DNA of 35,681 nt from the NCBI GenBank assembly GCA_023433265.1, contig JAEZDR010000106.1:1-35681 (forward strand), written 5' to 3'. The stretch comes from Bacteroidota bacterium. GTDB taxonomy: Bacteria > Bacteroidota > Bacteroidia > Chitinophagales > Chitinophagaceae. Positions within the stretch are counted from its first letter, which is position 1, and every line of letters begins with the position of its first letter. This document shows positions 8,055 through 16,487 of this stretch, piece by piece. The notes beneath the pieces are model-generated. The model had not been told where the DNA came from. It saw nothing but the letters and a program-made list of their open reading frames with translations, and ran no database searches. A program made the translations under genes and the position numbers.

Positions 8055-11051
8055 TTAGTGTAATACTATCCTGTAATTTTCTTCCAATACTCCTGAAGAG
8101 TTATACAGATCGACCGACAGCGTAATTCTTCGCTCACAAAATGAAAAAGTATTTAACTTGTACGAAGAGGAAGTAGTGGTGGTCCTAATTGATAAAGGAA
8201 GCCCGGAATAAGTTGCCCCAGTAGCCTGAGGAGGAATATTTACTACGGGGTTTAATGGATCCGTCCAGTCAAAATTTGCTGTTATATCGGACCAGCCATC
8301 GTCGTAAATGTTAGCGATAAGAGCGGTGGCTGTTGTAGCGCCGGTAGAAGTCCAGTTTTTCAAAATAGTGGAATAGGGGCCATAGGTTTGGGTTAAACCA
8401 CCAGTTGCATTGACACTGTATTCTCTTGTATCACTATAATCGCCTCCGAAAGAAATATTGTATTGGTTACAGTCTTCGATTGTTACACTTCCTGTAACCT
8501 GCAATTGTTTGCCTTCATTAACCAAGAGAGACCCTCCCGGCTTGACGACTATATCGCCATTTAGTTGACAGAGACCACCAGCGGCAGGCTGTATTTTAAC
8601 CTGTGTACCTGCGGGAATGGTTGTGGGGGCGACGACGCCATTGGACCAGTTAGAGGGAAGATTCCAGTTGCCATTGCCGTTGAAAATATAGCTCGGGCTG
8701 ATAAGTTCCGTGCGCCACAAGCCCCTTCCGTAAGTGGCGGCATAAAGCATGTCCTCTGCATAGGATATTTCCAGTTCAGTTACCGGTACATTGGGCATAC
8801 CTTCATTAAAGGGCTGCCAGGCAGTACCTCCCTTTTTAATAAAGACACCAAGGTCGGTACCGGCATAGAGCTCGTTGTTGCTGTTTGTTTTGTAAACAAT
8901 GCAGTTTACGGGGATGTTTGGAAGCCCATCTGACACATTAGTCCAACTGGCACCACCATTATTTGAGTAGTATATTTTTTGTCCGGTTAAATAGCCACCA
9001 AGGGTAATCCAAACTTTTTGAGGGTCGGTAGGATGAAGCGTGATATAAGTGATGGCTACCCCTGTAGGAGGGATCGTGATAGTGTACCAGTTGGCCCCGC
9101 CATCGGAGGTGGTAAACAATTGATCCAGGCTAGCTGCCCAAATGTAGTTGGGATTTGACGGTGCAACCGCAAGTGATCGAAGCTTTTGGGAAAATGCAAG
9201 CGTGGGCGAAATATTTGTCCAGGTGTTGCCGCGGTCGGTTGTTTTATAGACCTCTGCGTATCCGGCGTATAGTATTTGTGGATTGACAGGGTCGATAACA
9301 AATGGCGTTACCCAGGCGCCCGACTGCGAACCGGGGATGTTTGTTGAGATAGTGTTGTATGTTAACCAACCATTGGTAGTGCGATAGATTTTTCCGTTTG
9401 CGTAGCTGCTATATTGAATGAGAGGATTATTGTAATCGATGAGACATTCCATGCCGTCACCTCCAACAAGTTCGTTCCAGGAGCCGGACATAAAATACTT
9501 GGTACCATTGTCCTGCAAGCCGGTTATCACATTGTTTGAAATAGACTGAGCTACGCTGAGCCTGTAAAGCTGGCTTACCTGCAGGCCGTTGCTCAAATCT
9601 GTCCATGTGGTGCCACCATTGGTAGTTTTATAAAGCCCGCCATCATTGCATGAAAACATCAAACCGGGCACGATAGGGTGATAAGTAAAGAAGTGATGGT
9701 CGGCATGCACCACAGGCACACCGGGGTTGTTTCCACATCCAGTGATGGCAACTGCATGACTGTATGTATTGAGAGACCATGTTGTTCCACCATCCGTCGT
9801 CTTCCAGATGTTAACGCCGCCTATCCATTTCTCATTGCTGTTAGCAGGATTGATGGTAAAGGCGAGGTCGTACCAACCCTGTCCACCTGTTCCTGTGGCC
9901 GTTGGCGAGCAATGCAGGTAATTCTTACCCGCTACTGTGCCATCAAGCACCTGGGTGTAGTTAGCACCGCTATTGGTGCTTCGCCATATCCCTTTAAGAT
10001 TGCTGTTAGGGTATTCTACTACAAGCGCTTCGACAAGCGTAGGATCTGCTGCTGTTACTGCTATATTGACGCGTAGAGATGTTCCTATTTGCAAACCGTT
10101 ATTCCAGGTAGCGCCTCCGTCGAGCGACCTTAGAATGCGTCCATAACTCGTGGATCCGGCCCTGGATCCGGCGTAAACGGTGTTTGGGTCGCCTGGCTTG
10201 AATTCAAGATCAATCATGTTCAGATTGCTTTTGACGTGCGTCCAGGATGTGCCACCATTAACGGTACGCCAGATGCCGTCTGACGCTGCGGCAATCAGGA
10301 TTTGTGGATTAGAGGGATTGATTAGAAGCCGCCCGATTAGCTTTTCGTACATGATATTCCAGTTGAGACCTGTGAGGTTCCAGGTTAAGCCACCGTCGGT
10401 AGATTTAAGAACACCGACGCTTTTAGTATCGCCTCGGGCAGTGCCGTTTATCGTCCACAAACTGCCGAGGAACGCGTCACCAGTAGCCAAATACATGATA
10501 TTTGGGTTAGTGGGGTCAATAGCAATATCGGTGATACCGAGAACAGGCAAATAATCGCCGTAACTCGTCCAGGTGGTTCCGGCATTGGTTGTTTTCCAGA
10601 GACCACCGGATGCTGCGCCAATCCAAAAAGTGTTAGGGTCGGTAGGATGAAAGGCCATACAATTGATGCGTCCTAAGCCACTGTAGCCTCCCGGAGACGA
10701 TGATGGGCCCAATGGCGTCCAGTTTGCGGTACTGCTGCTTTTTGCTGCAGTCTTTGTTTTGTCAACAGTTGCCATAGAACGCCACGCCTGCCAATTGATC
10801 ATAGAATGCGGAAAAGTTCCGTCGGGCATTAAACGGGTTTCCCAAAACCACTCCCATCTTTTATAAACAGCGTATCCCTGACCTTTCTCAGGGGTGCGAT
10901 TTCTCCAATGCTTTTCGAAAGCTTGTTGGTAGTGGCTGAGTTTTGCATCTTCATCGGGAACTTCCTGGAACCAAGGCTGCTGCGCAAAAATTTGATTGCT
11001 TATGCAGAAAACTAAAACTAGCAGGTAGTTGGAAAAGCGTTTAGGTACCAT
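8055..11051 (-). CDS. secreted Asp-box (BNR/sortilin-like) beta-propeller protein
   Basis: A 998-residue exported protein. The start is ATG 11051, not the upstream TTG at 11075: the TTG lies inside a perfect -7 promoter box (11073-11080), and the ATG begins a typical signal peptide (MVPKRFSNYLLVLVFCISNQIFA, shown here as positions 1-23). Residues of about 105-760 carry at least ten Asp-box motifs of the type STDGGLTW, TVNGGTSW, SLDGGATW, TTDGGTTW, TSDGGANW and SNNGGASW, spread over two or more propellers as in Vps10/sortilin or Ycf48-like folds. A C-terminal all-beta domain (about 860-998) follows. No T9SS sorting signature is obvious at the C-terminus, unlike the 30376-33147 protein. Ligand or enzymatic role unknown. 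Confidence 0.85.
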   Translation of the reverse strand: MVPKRFSNYLLVLVFCISNQIFAQQPWFQEVPDEDAKLSHYQQAFEKHWRNRTPEKGQGYAVYKRWEWFWETRLMPDGTFPHSMINWQAWRSMATVDKTKTAAKSSSTANWTPLGPSSSPGGYSGLGRINCMAFHPTDPNTFWIGAASGGLWKTTNAGTTWTSYGDYLPVLGITDIAIDPTNPNIMYLATGDAFLGSLWTINGTARGDTKSVGVLKSTDGGLTWNLTGLNWNIMYEKLIGRLLINPSNPQILIAAASDGIWRTVNGGTSWTHVKSNLNMIDLEFKPGDPNTVYAGSRAGSTSYGRILRSLDGGATWNNGLQIGTSLRVNIAVTAADPTLVEALVVEYPNSNLKGIWRSTNSGANYTQVLDGTVAGKNYLHCSPTATGTGGQGWYDLAFTINPANSNEKWIGGVNIWKTTDGGTTWSLNTYSHAVAITGCGNNPGVPVVHADHHFFTYHPIVPGLMFSCNDGGLYKTTNGGTTWTDLSNGLQVSQLYRLSVAQSISNNVITGLQDNGTKYFMSGSWNELVGGDGMECLIDYNNPLIQYSSYANGKIYRTTNGWLTYNTISTNIPGSQSGAWVTPFVIDPVNPQILYAGYAEVYKTTDRGNTWTNISPTLAFSQKLRSLAVAPSNPNYIWAASLDQLFTTSDGGANWYTITIPPTGVAITYITLHPTDPQKVWITLGGYLTGQKIYYSNNGGASWTNVSDGLPNIPVNCIVYKTNSNNELYAGTDLGVFIKKGGTAWQPFNEGMPNVPVTELEISYAEDMLYAATYGRGLWRTELISPSYIFNGNGNWNLPSNWSNGVVAPTTIPAGTQVKIQPAAGGLCQLNGDIVVKPGGSLLVNEGKQLQVTGSVTIEDCNQYNISFGGDYSDTREYSVNATGGLTQTYGPYSTILKNWTSTGATTATALIANIYDDGWSDITANFDWTDPLNPVVNIPPQATGATYSGLPLSIRTTTTSSSYKLNTFSFCERRITLSVDLYNSSGVLEENYRIVLH

Positions 11052-11072
11052 ACGCAGCTTATTGGGAGAATT

Positions 11073-11080
11073 CAAAGGTA
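11073..11080 (-). promoter_or_regulatory. -7 promoter box of the Asp-box protein gene
   Basis: Read on the minus strand the box is TACCTTTG, a perfect match to TAnnTTTG. It predicts a start of transcription near 11068 and a leader of about 17 nt to the ATG at 11051. A TTTC 18 bp upstream could be a poor -33 box. Confidence 0.6.
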
Positions 11081-11178
11081 ACGTGCCGAAATCAATTTGA
11101 AATGGCCTTATAGCGGAAGTAAAGGTAAGTTAGAAGACGGGGAGCGTGGAGAAAGAAATACCGGAGAGCATTAAAACG

Positions 11179-11211
11179 ACAAAGCCACTCAAAAAAAAGA
11201 GTGGCCTTTGT
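11179..11211 (-). terminator. hairpin terminator of the DUF892 gene
   Basis: Stem CCACTC/GAGTGG (11185-11190 with 11199-11204), extended by ACAAAG/CTTTGT after a one-base bulge. The loop is eight A's on the plus strand, so U's in the transcript. It lies about 20 bp after the stop codon at 11232. The following T-run on the minus strand is short (TTTT). Confidence 0.65.
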
Positions 11212-11231
11212 GGTTAGTAAGTACCTTTATT

Positions 11232-11993
11232 TTACCTGGCTTTACTGGTTGTTTTTTTCCTTGCCGGGCTGCTTTTTTTTGTTTGGGTCTTCTTGCGTGA
11301 TGCTGAAGAAGTGGATGAAGCTGCTGTGCCTCTTCGCTGGATAGTACTTGTGCGTGATGAAGCCGGGCTGGTGGTTCTTGCTTCAGAACGTGAAGTAGCT
11401 GAACTGCTACGTCCACCGGAGCGCGACCAATAGCTGCCATCCGGGTTCCGCTTATTGCTTTCGGCTTCTTTATTTATTTTCCTTACAGCAAGTTCAGTCA
11501 ACTTATCATCAGCTTCATATTCTTCACTGAGCGTCTGATCTAGTAACTGTTCAACTTCGGTAAGGTTTAGTTCCCTTGCATAAGCTTTTGCAGTACCATA
11601 GCCACATATTTCGTAATGTTCAACTTTCTGTGCTGCTGCAATGATAGCTGCGTCCATAACTGCAGGCGTCATCTTTTCTTTCATTATCTTTTGACCTTCG
11701 GTAATGATTCCCTTCATACCCTTGCACTCGTGGGTGGTACCAATCAGCCTGCTGAACAGGCCTTTTTTGCCATCCTCCTGGGTACTTTTATTACTAAGCA
11801 ACTTCTGGACTTTGTCAAGCCTTTTCCGTTGTTGCTGCGTTATTTTCAAATGTTGCTGAAGACTCTTTTTAAGTGTCGTATCTGAGGCTTTATCAATCAT
11901 CATTGGCATCGCCGAAATAATCTGGTCTTCGGCGGAAATGAGATCTTCTACCTCGTGTTTGAGCAATGCTCTCAGGTGATTTAGTGTTTCCAT
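11232..11993 (-). CDS. DUF892 (YciE/YciF-type) ferritin-like protein with basic Ser/Arg/Lys tail
   Basis: Residues 1-170 are the DUF892 ferritin-like four-helix domain, with the expected acidic and histidine positions on the helices: E22 in SAEDQ, the E126-H127-x-E129 cluster in KVEHYEICGYGTA, and EEYEADDKL near 158-164. Proteins of this family are linked to stress and oxidative conditions, but their reaction is not well established. The unusual part is a tail of about 65 residues (187-253), almost wholly Ser, Arg, Lys, Thr and Ala, ending in repeats such as KKTQTKKSSPARKKTTSKA. This looks like a histone-H1-like or DNA-binding tail. It starts at ATG 11993 and is preceded by a weak -7 box (TTCCTTTG, 12013-12020). 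Confidence 0.88.
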   Translation of the reverse strand: METLNHLRALLKHEVEDLISAEDQIISAMPMMIDKASDTTLKKSLQQHLKITQQQRKRLDKVQKLLSNKSTQEDGKKGLFSRLIGTTHECKGMKGIITEGQKIMKEKMTPAVMDAAIIAAAQKVEHYEICGYGTAKAYARELNLTEVEQLLDQTLSEEYEADDKLTELAVRKINKEAESNKRNPDGSYWSRSGGRSSSATSRSEARTTSPASSRTSTIQRRGTAASSTSSASRKKTQTKKSSPARKKTTSKAR

Positions 11994-12067
11994 ATTGACG
12001 TTTAATGGTTAGCAAAGGAAAATCTACCGGCAAGGGGCGGGCCGGGCGGTATAAAGCGAGACAAAGA

Positions 12068-12271
12068 CTATCCGCAAAGGTCGAAGGTCACTACTACTTG
12101 TTTGTAGGCCTTTCTTTTCTGCTTTTCGATATGCTTCTTAATTACAGAAGCTTTTGCAGAACCTGTGCTGTCGTAGGCGCTTTTAAGCTGCCAGGGGCTA
12201 ACGTCGAGTTTTTTTGCCCAACGGATAAGCTCTTGTGGCTCACTGAAAGTAATGTGTGAATTACTGCTCAT
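12068..12271 (-). CDS. DUF3606 family small protein
   Basis: A 67-residue protein starting at ATG 12271. Residues 8-46 (SEPQELIRWAKKLDVSPWQL followed by KSAYDSTGSAKASVIKKHI) match the DUF3606 pattern: a tryptophan-containing helix, then a helix with L-x-x-A/S, then G-x-S-x-x-x-V. The family is a small helical domain often seen in stress and ferritin-like neighbourhoods; its function is unknown. It lies upstream of the DUF892 gene on the same strand, 74 bp away, so the two may be co-expressed. An opposite frame at 12005-12259 covers the same DNA but has no family resemblance. Confidence 0.75.
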   Translation of the reverse strand: MSSNSHITFSEPQELIRWAKKLDVSPWQLKSAYDSTGSAKASVIKKHIEKQKRKAYKQVVVTFDLCG

Positions 12272-12726
12272 GACAAAATTTCCGCTACTATTATGCCAAA
12301 CGTTTTAAACTTTTGGTTTTGTGGACATTTAGGTTTGGACTTAGCTGCCGGAATAACCGGAGATGCTGTTTTTTAGGCGACCGCTGCTTAATGTGGACAA
12401 AAAATAGCAAAGCACAAATGAGGTTTTATGCATGAAATAACGTATGGATATTTTTTATATAACATAACTGGTCCCATGCAAGCAAGACAATCAATATTAG
12501 CAAATGGTTTAGCAGGTTTTTAGCGTGTGTGTGGAAAACTTTAAATCAATAAAAAATTGGTTAGCCCGGCAATGTACCCCATAATTCCACGAAAAATGTT
12601 GGCGATATGCACAAACTACCTAATAGTGCAGAAATGCAGAAGCATAAAGTTTCTTACCCTTTTTTCTAACTATGGCACACGGTTTACATACTCTAGGTGA
12701 TTTGAAATAATTAGCTGAGAAAGGGA
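12272..12726. other. intergenic stretch, AT-rich, no gene seen
   Basis: 455 bp without a supported gene or RNA. There is a CCGG-AATAA-CCGG inverted repeat near 12350-12362 and two copies of the short word TGTGGACA, but no promoter or terminator of good quality. Confidence 0.4.
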
Positions 12727-12945
12727 ATGGAGATGATGAAAAGATACATGAGGAGGGGGGATGGACGATGGATGGAAGCGTTGGGTAGGCTGGTGATGTC
12801 GCTGCCATTGAGCATTATAAGAGAACTTTTGATTGCCGTTGATGTTGTTGAACTGAAGTGCTACCTGATATATGTTGTAGCAGCCAATAGGGAGCGGTAC
12901 AATAAAATGTCTGCCCTAATGAAAACGATGTTGGACAGAACTTAG
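12727..12945 (+). CDS. hypothetical small protein, 72 aa
   Basis: A short frame starting at ATG 12727, with an AAAGGGA stretch immediately before it that could act as a ribosome-binding site, although at only about 1 nt spacing. The N-terminus is rich in Met and Arg, followed by a hydrophobic helix-rich segment (SLPLSIIRELLIAVDVVELK). There is no recognised family and no promoter box. It may be a real orphan gene or chance; the evidence is weak. Confidence 0.25.
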   Translation: MEMMKRYMRRGDGRWMEALGRLVMSLPLSIIRELLIAVDVVELKCYLIYVVAANRERYNKMSALMKTMLDRT

Positions 12946-12989
12946 GGGAACAGTTAACAGGTTAAGGCTCTGGTCAAGTCCTTATAAGT

Positions 12990-14093
12990 CTACAAAGTTT
13001 TGTATTGACGTTTATAACTTATCAGCCAGGCAATGGACTCGCTGTAGGAATTGATTCCTTTAGGTTGATTATGTAAACGAAGATAACCATCGTAGAATGC
13101 CCTGGTATAGGGTTGCATTACAGAACTATGCGTTCGGTGGAATTCACGTAATTCATGAATGTCGTTTTTAACCGCCGGGTCAAGCTTTTGATAGTTTTTC
13201 TTTGCTAAAAGGCTGTCCTTTAACATCATTTCAGCGTTTGCATATAAGAATAAGTCGAGGTAGGCTGAGTAATGAAAGAGGGGGTCATCAGAAGCTTTGG
13301 CTGCCAGATACCCAACAAAACTTGCCTCGCTTTCGCTGGCATAGCCTAATTGGTGGGCTATTTCATGGCAAGTAGTGAAAGGCAATACAAAGCCGGGCAG
13401 CGTGGTGTTTACCTGCGCTTCTCCTGAAAAGGGGTTGAAATATCCTAAAAAGCCAAGGTAGTTTCCAAGTCTTCCATAGAGAGAGGCCTTTATTGACTTA
13501 TTGCGATATTCCAGGAAAGGGTATTCGGCCGCAACATATTGGTAGGCGAGGTATGCACCATTAAAGATTTCGGTGTCGCCTGGATAGTCATAATTGCTCC
13601 CGAGCTTTGATTTTGAATAGTTTACCTTTTGAACCAGCGACAAACTAAGTTGCTGTAATTCTTGCCTGGAGTAGGGTGTGGGCTCAAGCTTAAGTTGGTG
13701 CTGAATGCCCTGACGATTATAATTGAAACCCCAGAGGACGTTGAACAATATGTATATGAGCGTCAGGCCTTTAAGGTTGGCAATTGAAGCGTAATGGAAA
13801 TCCCGAAGTTGCAAATTCCGTTTGATTAACCCCCTTAGAACATCGATAAGTATTATTATTATGAGGATAATCCAATAACCATAAAGAAGATCACCAACAC
13901 TGATGGGTACCATGCCAAATACTGCCCTTAGCAGTCCGGATATTTTCAGGTACCAATAAGTTGCGTATTGGTTTTCGATCCATTCAGGATAAAAAGTCGC
14001 TACTTTAATAATGGCAGCGAAAACCGCATATACCAATAGCCATACGTAGGCGCTTTTCAGGTCTTCTCCGAACTTATCCCGGATTATTGGCAT
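12990..14093 (-). CDS. DUF3810 membrane protein with HExxH metalloprotease-like site
   Basis: A 367-residue protein with three hydrophobic segments in the first 120 residues (about 15-35, 70-88 and 108-122), followed by a soluble domain. That domain carries HEIAH (243-247) and, eight residues on, ESEAS with E254 and E256. This HExxH plus downstream glutamate arrangement is the zinc-binding layout of gluzincin peptidases. Family DUF3810 is common in Bacteroidota and is annotated mostly as a hypothetical protein or putative zinc protease; peptidase activity is an inference. It starts at ATG 14093, divergent from the DUF177 gene. Confidence 0.9.
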   Translation of the reverse strand: MPIIRDKFGEDLKSAYVWLLVYAVFAAIIKVATFYPEWIENQYATYWYLKISGLLRAVFGMVPISVGDLLYGYWIILIIIILIDVLRGLIKRNLQLRDFHYASIANLKGLTLIYILFNVLWGFNYNRQGIQHQLKLEPTPYSRQELQQLSLSLVQKVNYSKSKLGSNYDYPGDTEIFNGAYLAYQYVAAEYPFLEYRNKSIKASLYGRLGNYLGFLGYFNPFSGEAQVNTTLPGFVLPFTTCHEIAHQLGYASESEASFVGYLAAKASDDPLFHYSAYLDLFLYANAEMMLKDSLLAKKNYQKLDPAVKNDIHELREFHRTHSSVMQPYTRAFYDGYLRLHNQPKGINSYSESIAWLISYKRQYKTL

Positions 14094-14154
14094 ACAGCAA
14101 ACTAAAGCATATTCCTTTAAATACGCTAAAACTGCTGCTTAGTAAGAGTTTCCT

Positions 14155-14185
14155 TTTGCAGTTTTGGCAATAAAGGCTACCTTTG
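14155..14185 (+). promoter_or_regulatory. promoter of the DUF177-rpmF-plsX operon
   Basis: A textbook Bacteroidota promoter: -33 TTTG at 14155-14158, a 19-bp spacer, and -7 TACCTTTG at 14178-14185. The predicted transcription start is near 14190, giving a leader of about 15 nt to the ATG at 14205. Confidence 0.85.
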
Positions 14186-14204
14186 CCAGCCTTAAAATCT
14201 GACC

Positions 14205-14750
14205 ATGAATCATCGGCGGGAGTATGAGATAGCGTTTGTGGGTTTAAAGCCGGGCCTTCATGAGTTTGAATACCAGGCAGATGATAAGTTCTTTGCCATG
14301 TATGGGGAGCAGGACTTTAGCAACGCTAAGGCAGTTGTGAAGTTGAAGCTGGATAAGCACAGTGGGTTTCTTATGTTAAAGTTTGACGTAGGAGGCTCAG
14401 TTGATGTAAGTTGCGACCGTTGCGGTAATAATCTTACGATGCAGCTTTGGGATGAGTTCAACCTGATGATTAAAATGGTGGACGAGCCGGAACAAATGAA
14501 TGAGCAGGAGGAAGATCCTGATGTTTATTATATCAGCAGGACTGAAAGTCACCTTTCCGTAGCTGACTGGATTTATGAGTTTGTCAACCTGAGCCTCCCG
14601 ATGCAGAAGATGTGCCCGGAGGACGAGGTTGGGGGGCCAAAGTGTAATAAAGAGGTACTAGAAAAGCTTAGAAAAATGGAAGATGATGCTAAAAACAGCA
14701 CTAGTTCTATTTGGAAAGAGCTCGACAAGTTTAAAGACCTTGAACAATAA
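14205..14750 (+). CDS. DUF177 (YceD) family protein
   Basis: A 181-residue member of the YceD/DUF177 family, linked in E. coli and plants to 23S rRNA accumulation and commonly encoded just upstream of rpmF, as here. The visible signature is C70-D-R-C73 (VSCDRCG), followed downstream by C137 and C147 in MCPEDEVGGPKCN, which can form a zinc-binding site. The sequence between is acidic (EPEQMNEQEEDPD). It is the first gene of an operon with rpmF (25 bp on) and plsX, and has a clear promoter at 14155-14185. Confidence 0.9.
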   Translation: MNHRREYEIAFVGLKPGLHEFEYQADDKFFAMYGEQDFSNAKAVVKLKLDKHSGFLMLKFDVGGSVDVSCDRCGNNLTMQLWDEFNLMIKMVDEPEQMNEQEEDPDVYYISRTESHLSVADWIYEFVNLSLPMQKMCPEDEVGGPKCNKEVLEKLRKMEDDAKNSTSSIWKELDKFKDLEQ

Positions 14751-14775
14751 AATAAACGTTTTTAAAAACTGAGAT

Positions 14776-14970
14776 ATGCCAAATCCAAAGCGCAGGCACT
14801 CACAACAGCGCAGTGCAAAAAGAAGAACACATTATAAGGCGGAAGAAGTTACGCTTTCAAAAGACAAAACTACCGGCGAACTGCATACACGTCACCGTGC
14901 GCATGTTAGTGAAGGAAAACTGTATTACAAAGGTCAGCTTGTAGCTGAAAAAGCACCTTTGAAAGCCTAA
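14776..14970 (+). CDS. rpmF: 50S ribosomal protein L32
   Basis: A 64-residue, strongly basic protein that begins MPNPKRRHSQQRSAKRRTHY, the standard L32 N-terminus. It has no cysteines, so it is the zinc-free form. It follows the DUF177 gene by 25 bp and precedes plsX, a conserved gene order in many bacteria that ties ribosome assembly to membrane lipid synthesis. Confidence 0.97.
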   Translation: MPNPKRRHSQQRSAKRRTHYKAEEVTLSKDKTTGELHTRHRAHVSEGKLYYKGQLVAEKAPLKA

Positions 14971-15031
14971 TATCCTTTGCGGTACTTGGAAAAGTGCCTT
15001 ACTAACATATAAAACGCAGCGTTTGGCAGAA

Positions 15032-15994
15032 ATGAATATTGGTCTTGACATGATGGGGGGCGACTTCGCCCCGATTGAAGTTGTAAAAGGTTTACAATTA
15101 TATCTTCAGGACAATACTTCCCCGGCTACCATCTATTGCCTTGGCGATAAAGAAAGGGTGCAACCGGTTATGGACGAGTTGAAGCTTTCTTCTCCTGCTA
15201 TTAGGGTAGTACACGCCCCTGAGGTGATAGGATACAATGAGTCTCCAACCAAAGCTCTGAAGGAGAAGCAGCAATCTTCAATTGCTGTTGGATTTCACCT
15301 TTTGAGTACGGGCAAGATTGATGCTTTTATAAGCGCCGGGAATACCGGTGCCATGCTGGTGGGCACGATGTACACTATCAAAGCTATTGAAGGGGTTCAC
15401 CGTCCAACTATAGCTACAGTAGTTCCGAAACTTACCGGAGGCACAGGCCTCCTTCTTGATGTTGGGCTGAATGCAGATTGCAAGCCTGAACATCTTAACC
15501 AGTTTGCCGTTCTCGGCAGCCTGTATGCAAAATATATTCTTCACATCACAGATCCTCGTGTCGGCTTACTAAACGTAGGAGAGGAGGAAGGTAAGGGTAA
15601 CCAACTAGCCAAGGAGACTTTCCCCCTGCTTAAGGCTAACAACCAGGTAAACTTCGTTGGAAATGTTGAAGGAAGGGATGTAATGTACGACAAGAGCGAT
15701 GTTATTGTTTGCGACGGTTTTACAGGAAATATCCTTCTGAAAATGGCAGAATCGCTTTACGATATATCTGTTGAAAGAGGTGTTGCTGAAGACGAGTATT
15801 TTAGCCGTTTCCATTACGAGAATTACGGAGGCACACCTGTGTTAGGAGTGGCTAAACCCGTGATAATCGGCCATGGAATAAGCACAGCGAAAGCCTTTTA
15901 TAATATGATTCGCCTGGCTGAGCAAATGATTGAAACCGACCTTTGTGCTCAGATGGCTGCCAGTTTTGCCCCTGTAAGCCAAACCGAGGAATAG
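15032..15994 (+). CDS. plsX: phosphate acyltransferase PlsX
   Basis: It makes acyl phosphate from acyl-ACP for the PlsY step of phospholipid synthesis; it is a peripheral membrane enzyme. From ATG 15032 the protein is 320 residues, beginning MNIGLDMMGGDFAP as expected. A TTG at 15023 would add three residues, but the ATG gives the canonical start. Other signatures are the SAGNTGAML stretch, the LLDVGLNADCKPEHL region and VCDGFTGNILLK. It is the third gene of the operon with DUF177 and rpmF. The usual next gene, fabH, is absent; the following gene is a DUF6122 membrane protein. Confidence 0.96.
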   Translation: MNIGLDMMGGDFAPIEVVKGLQLYLQDNTSPATIYCLGDKERVQPVMDELKLSSPAIRVVHAPEVIGYNESPTKALKEKQQSSIAVGFHLLSTGKIDAFISAGNTGAMLVGTMYTIKAIEGVHRPTIATVVPKLTGGTGLLLDVGLNADCKPEHLNQFAVLGSLYAKYILHITDPRVGLLNVGEEEGKGNQLAKETFPLLKANNQVNFVGNVEGRDVMYDKSDVIVCDGFTGNILLKMAESLYDISVERGVAEDEYFSRFHYENYGGTPVLGVAKPVIIGHGISTAKAFYNMIRLAEQMIETDLCAQMAASFAPVSQTEE

Positions 15995-16008
15995 GGCGAG
16001 TTCGCAGC

Positions 16009-16332
16009 ATGCAAACGCTTATACATTATTTCCTTCACCTCATATTCCCGGTTTTTATTGCCTATGTTTGGTACAGGCCCCAATGGGCGCGCGCATACCT
16101 GATCTTGCTCGCGACTATGCTGGTGGACCTGGATCACCTATTGGCCACACCTATCTTTGATGCCTGCCGGTGCAGCATAGGTTTTCATCCGCTGCATACA
16201 TCGTACGCGATTGCCTTTTACCTGGCTATGTTATTTTGGAAAAGAACCCGCTTAGTAGCTATTGGGTTGTTGCTCCATATGGCTACAGACGGAATCGACT
16301 GTCTTCTGAGCGATTGCCTGGAAAATCATTAA
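16009..16332 (+). CDS. DUF6122 family membrane protein
   Basis: A 107-residue protein with about three hydrophobic segments and the DUF6122 features LVDLDHLLATPIFD, RCSIGFHPLHT and LLLHMATDGIDCL. Its conserved Asp and His residues next to membrane segments resemble those of metal-dependent membrane hydrolases, but no function is established. The start codon ATG 16009 lies 14 bp after the plsX stop, so it is probably the last gene of that operon. A longer frame from 15943 runs over the end of plsX and is not needed. Confidence 0.85.
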   Translation: MQTLIHYFLHLIFPVFIAYVWYRPQWARAYLILLATMLVDLDHLLATPIFDACRCSIGFHPLHTSYAIAFYLAMLFWKRTRLVAIGLLLHMATDGIDCLLSDCLENH

Positions 16333-16487
16333 ATGAGAGCAACGGCGCACGAAAGCCAAAGAAAACTGTAGTCCTCCAGTTGACCGGCTAAATTTCCCTG
16401 TTTACCGAAAAAAGTACACAAACCTGAGGGTTTGCGACAACTTTGTGTCATGCCACTTCTGAATATTATTTCAAAAAATGAATTGCA

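Noticed and set aside
12005..12259. An 84-codon plus-strand frame (12005-12259)
   Set aside because: It lies opposite the DUF3606 gene, which has clear family resemblance, while this frame has none.
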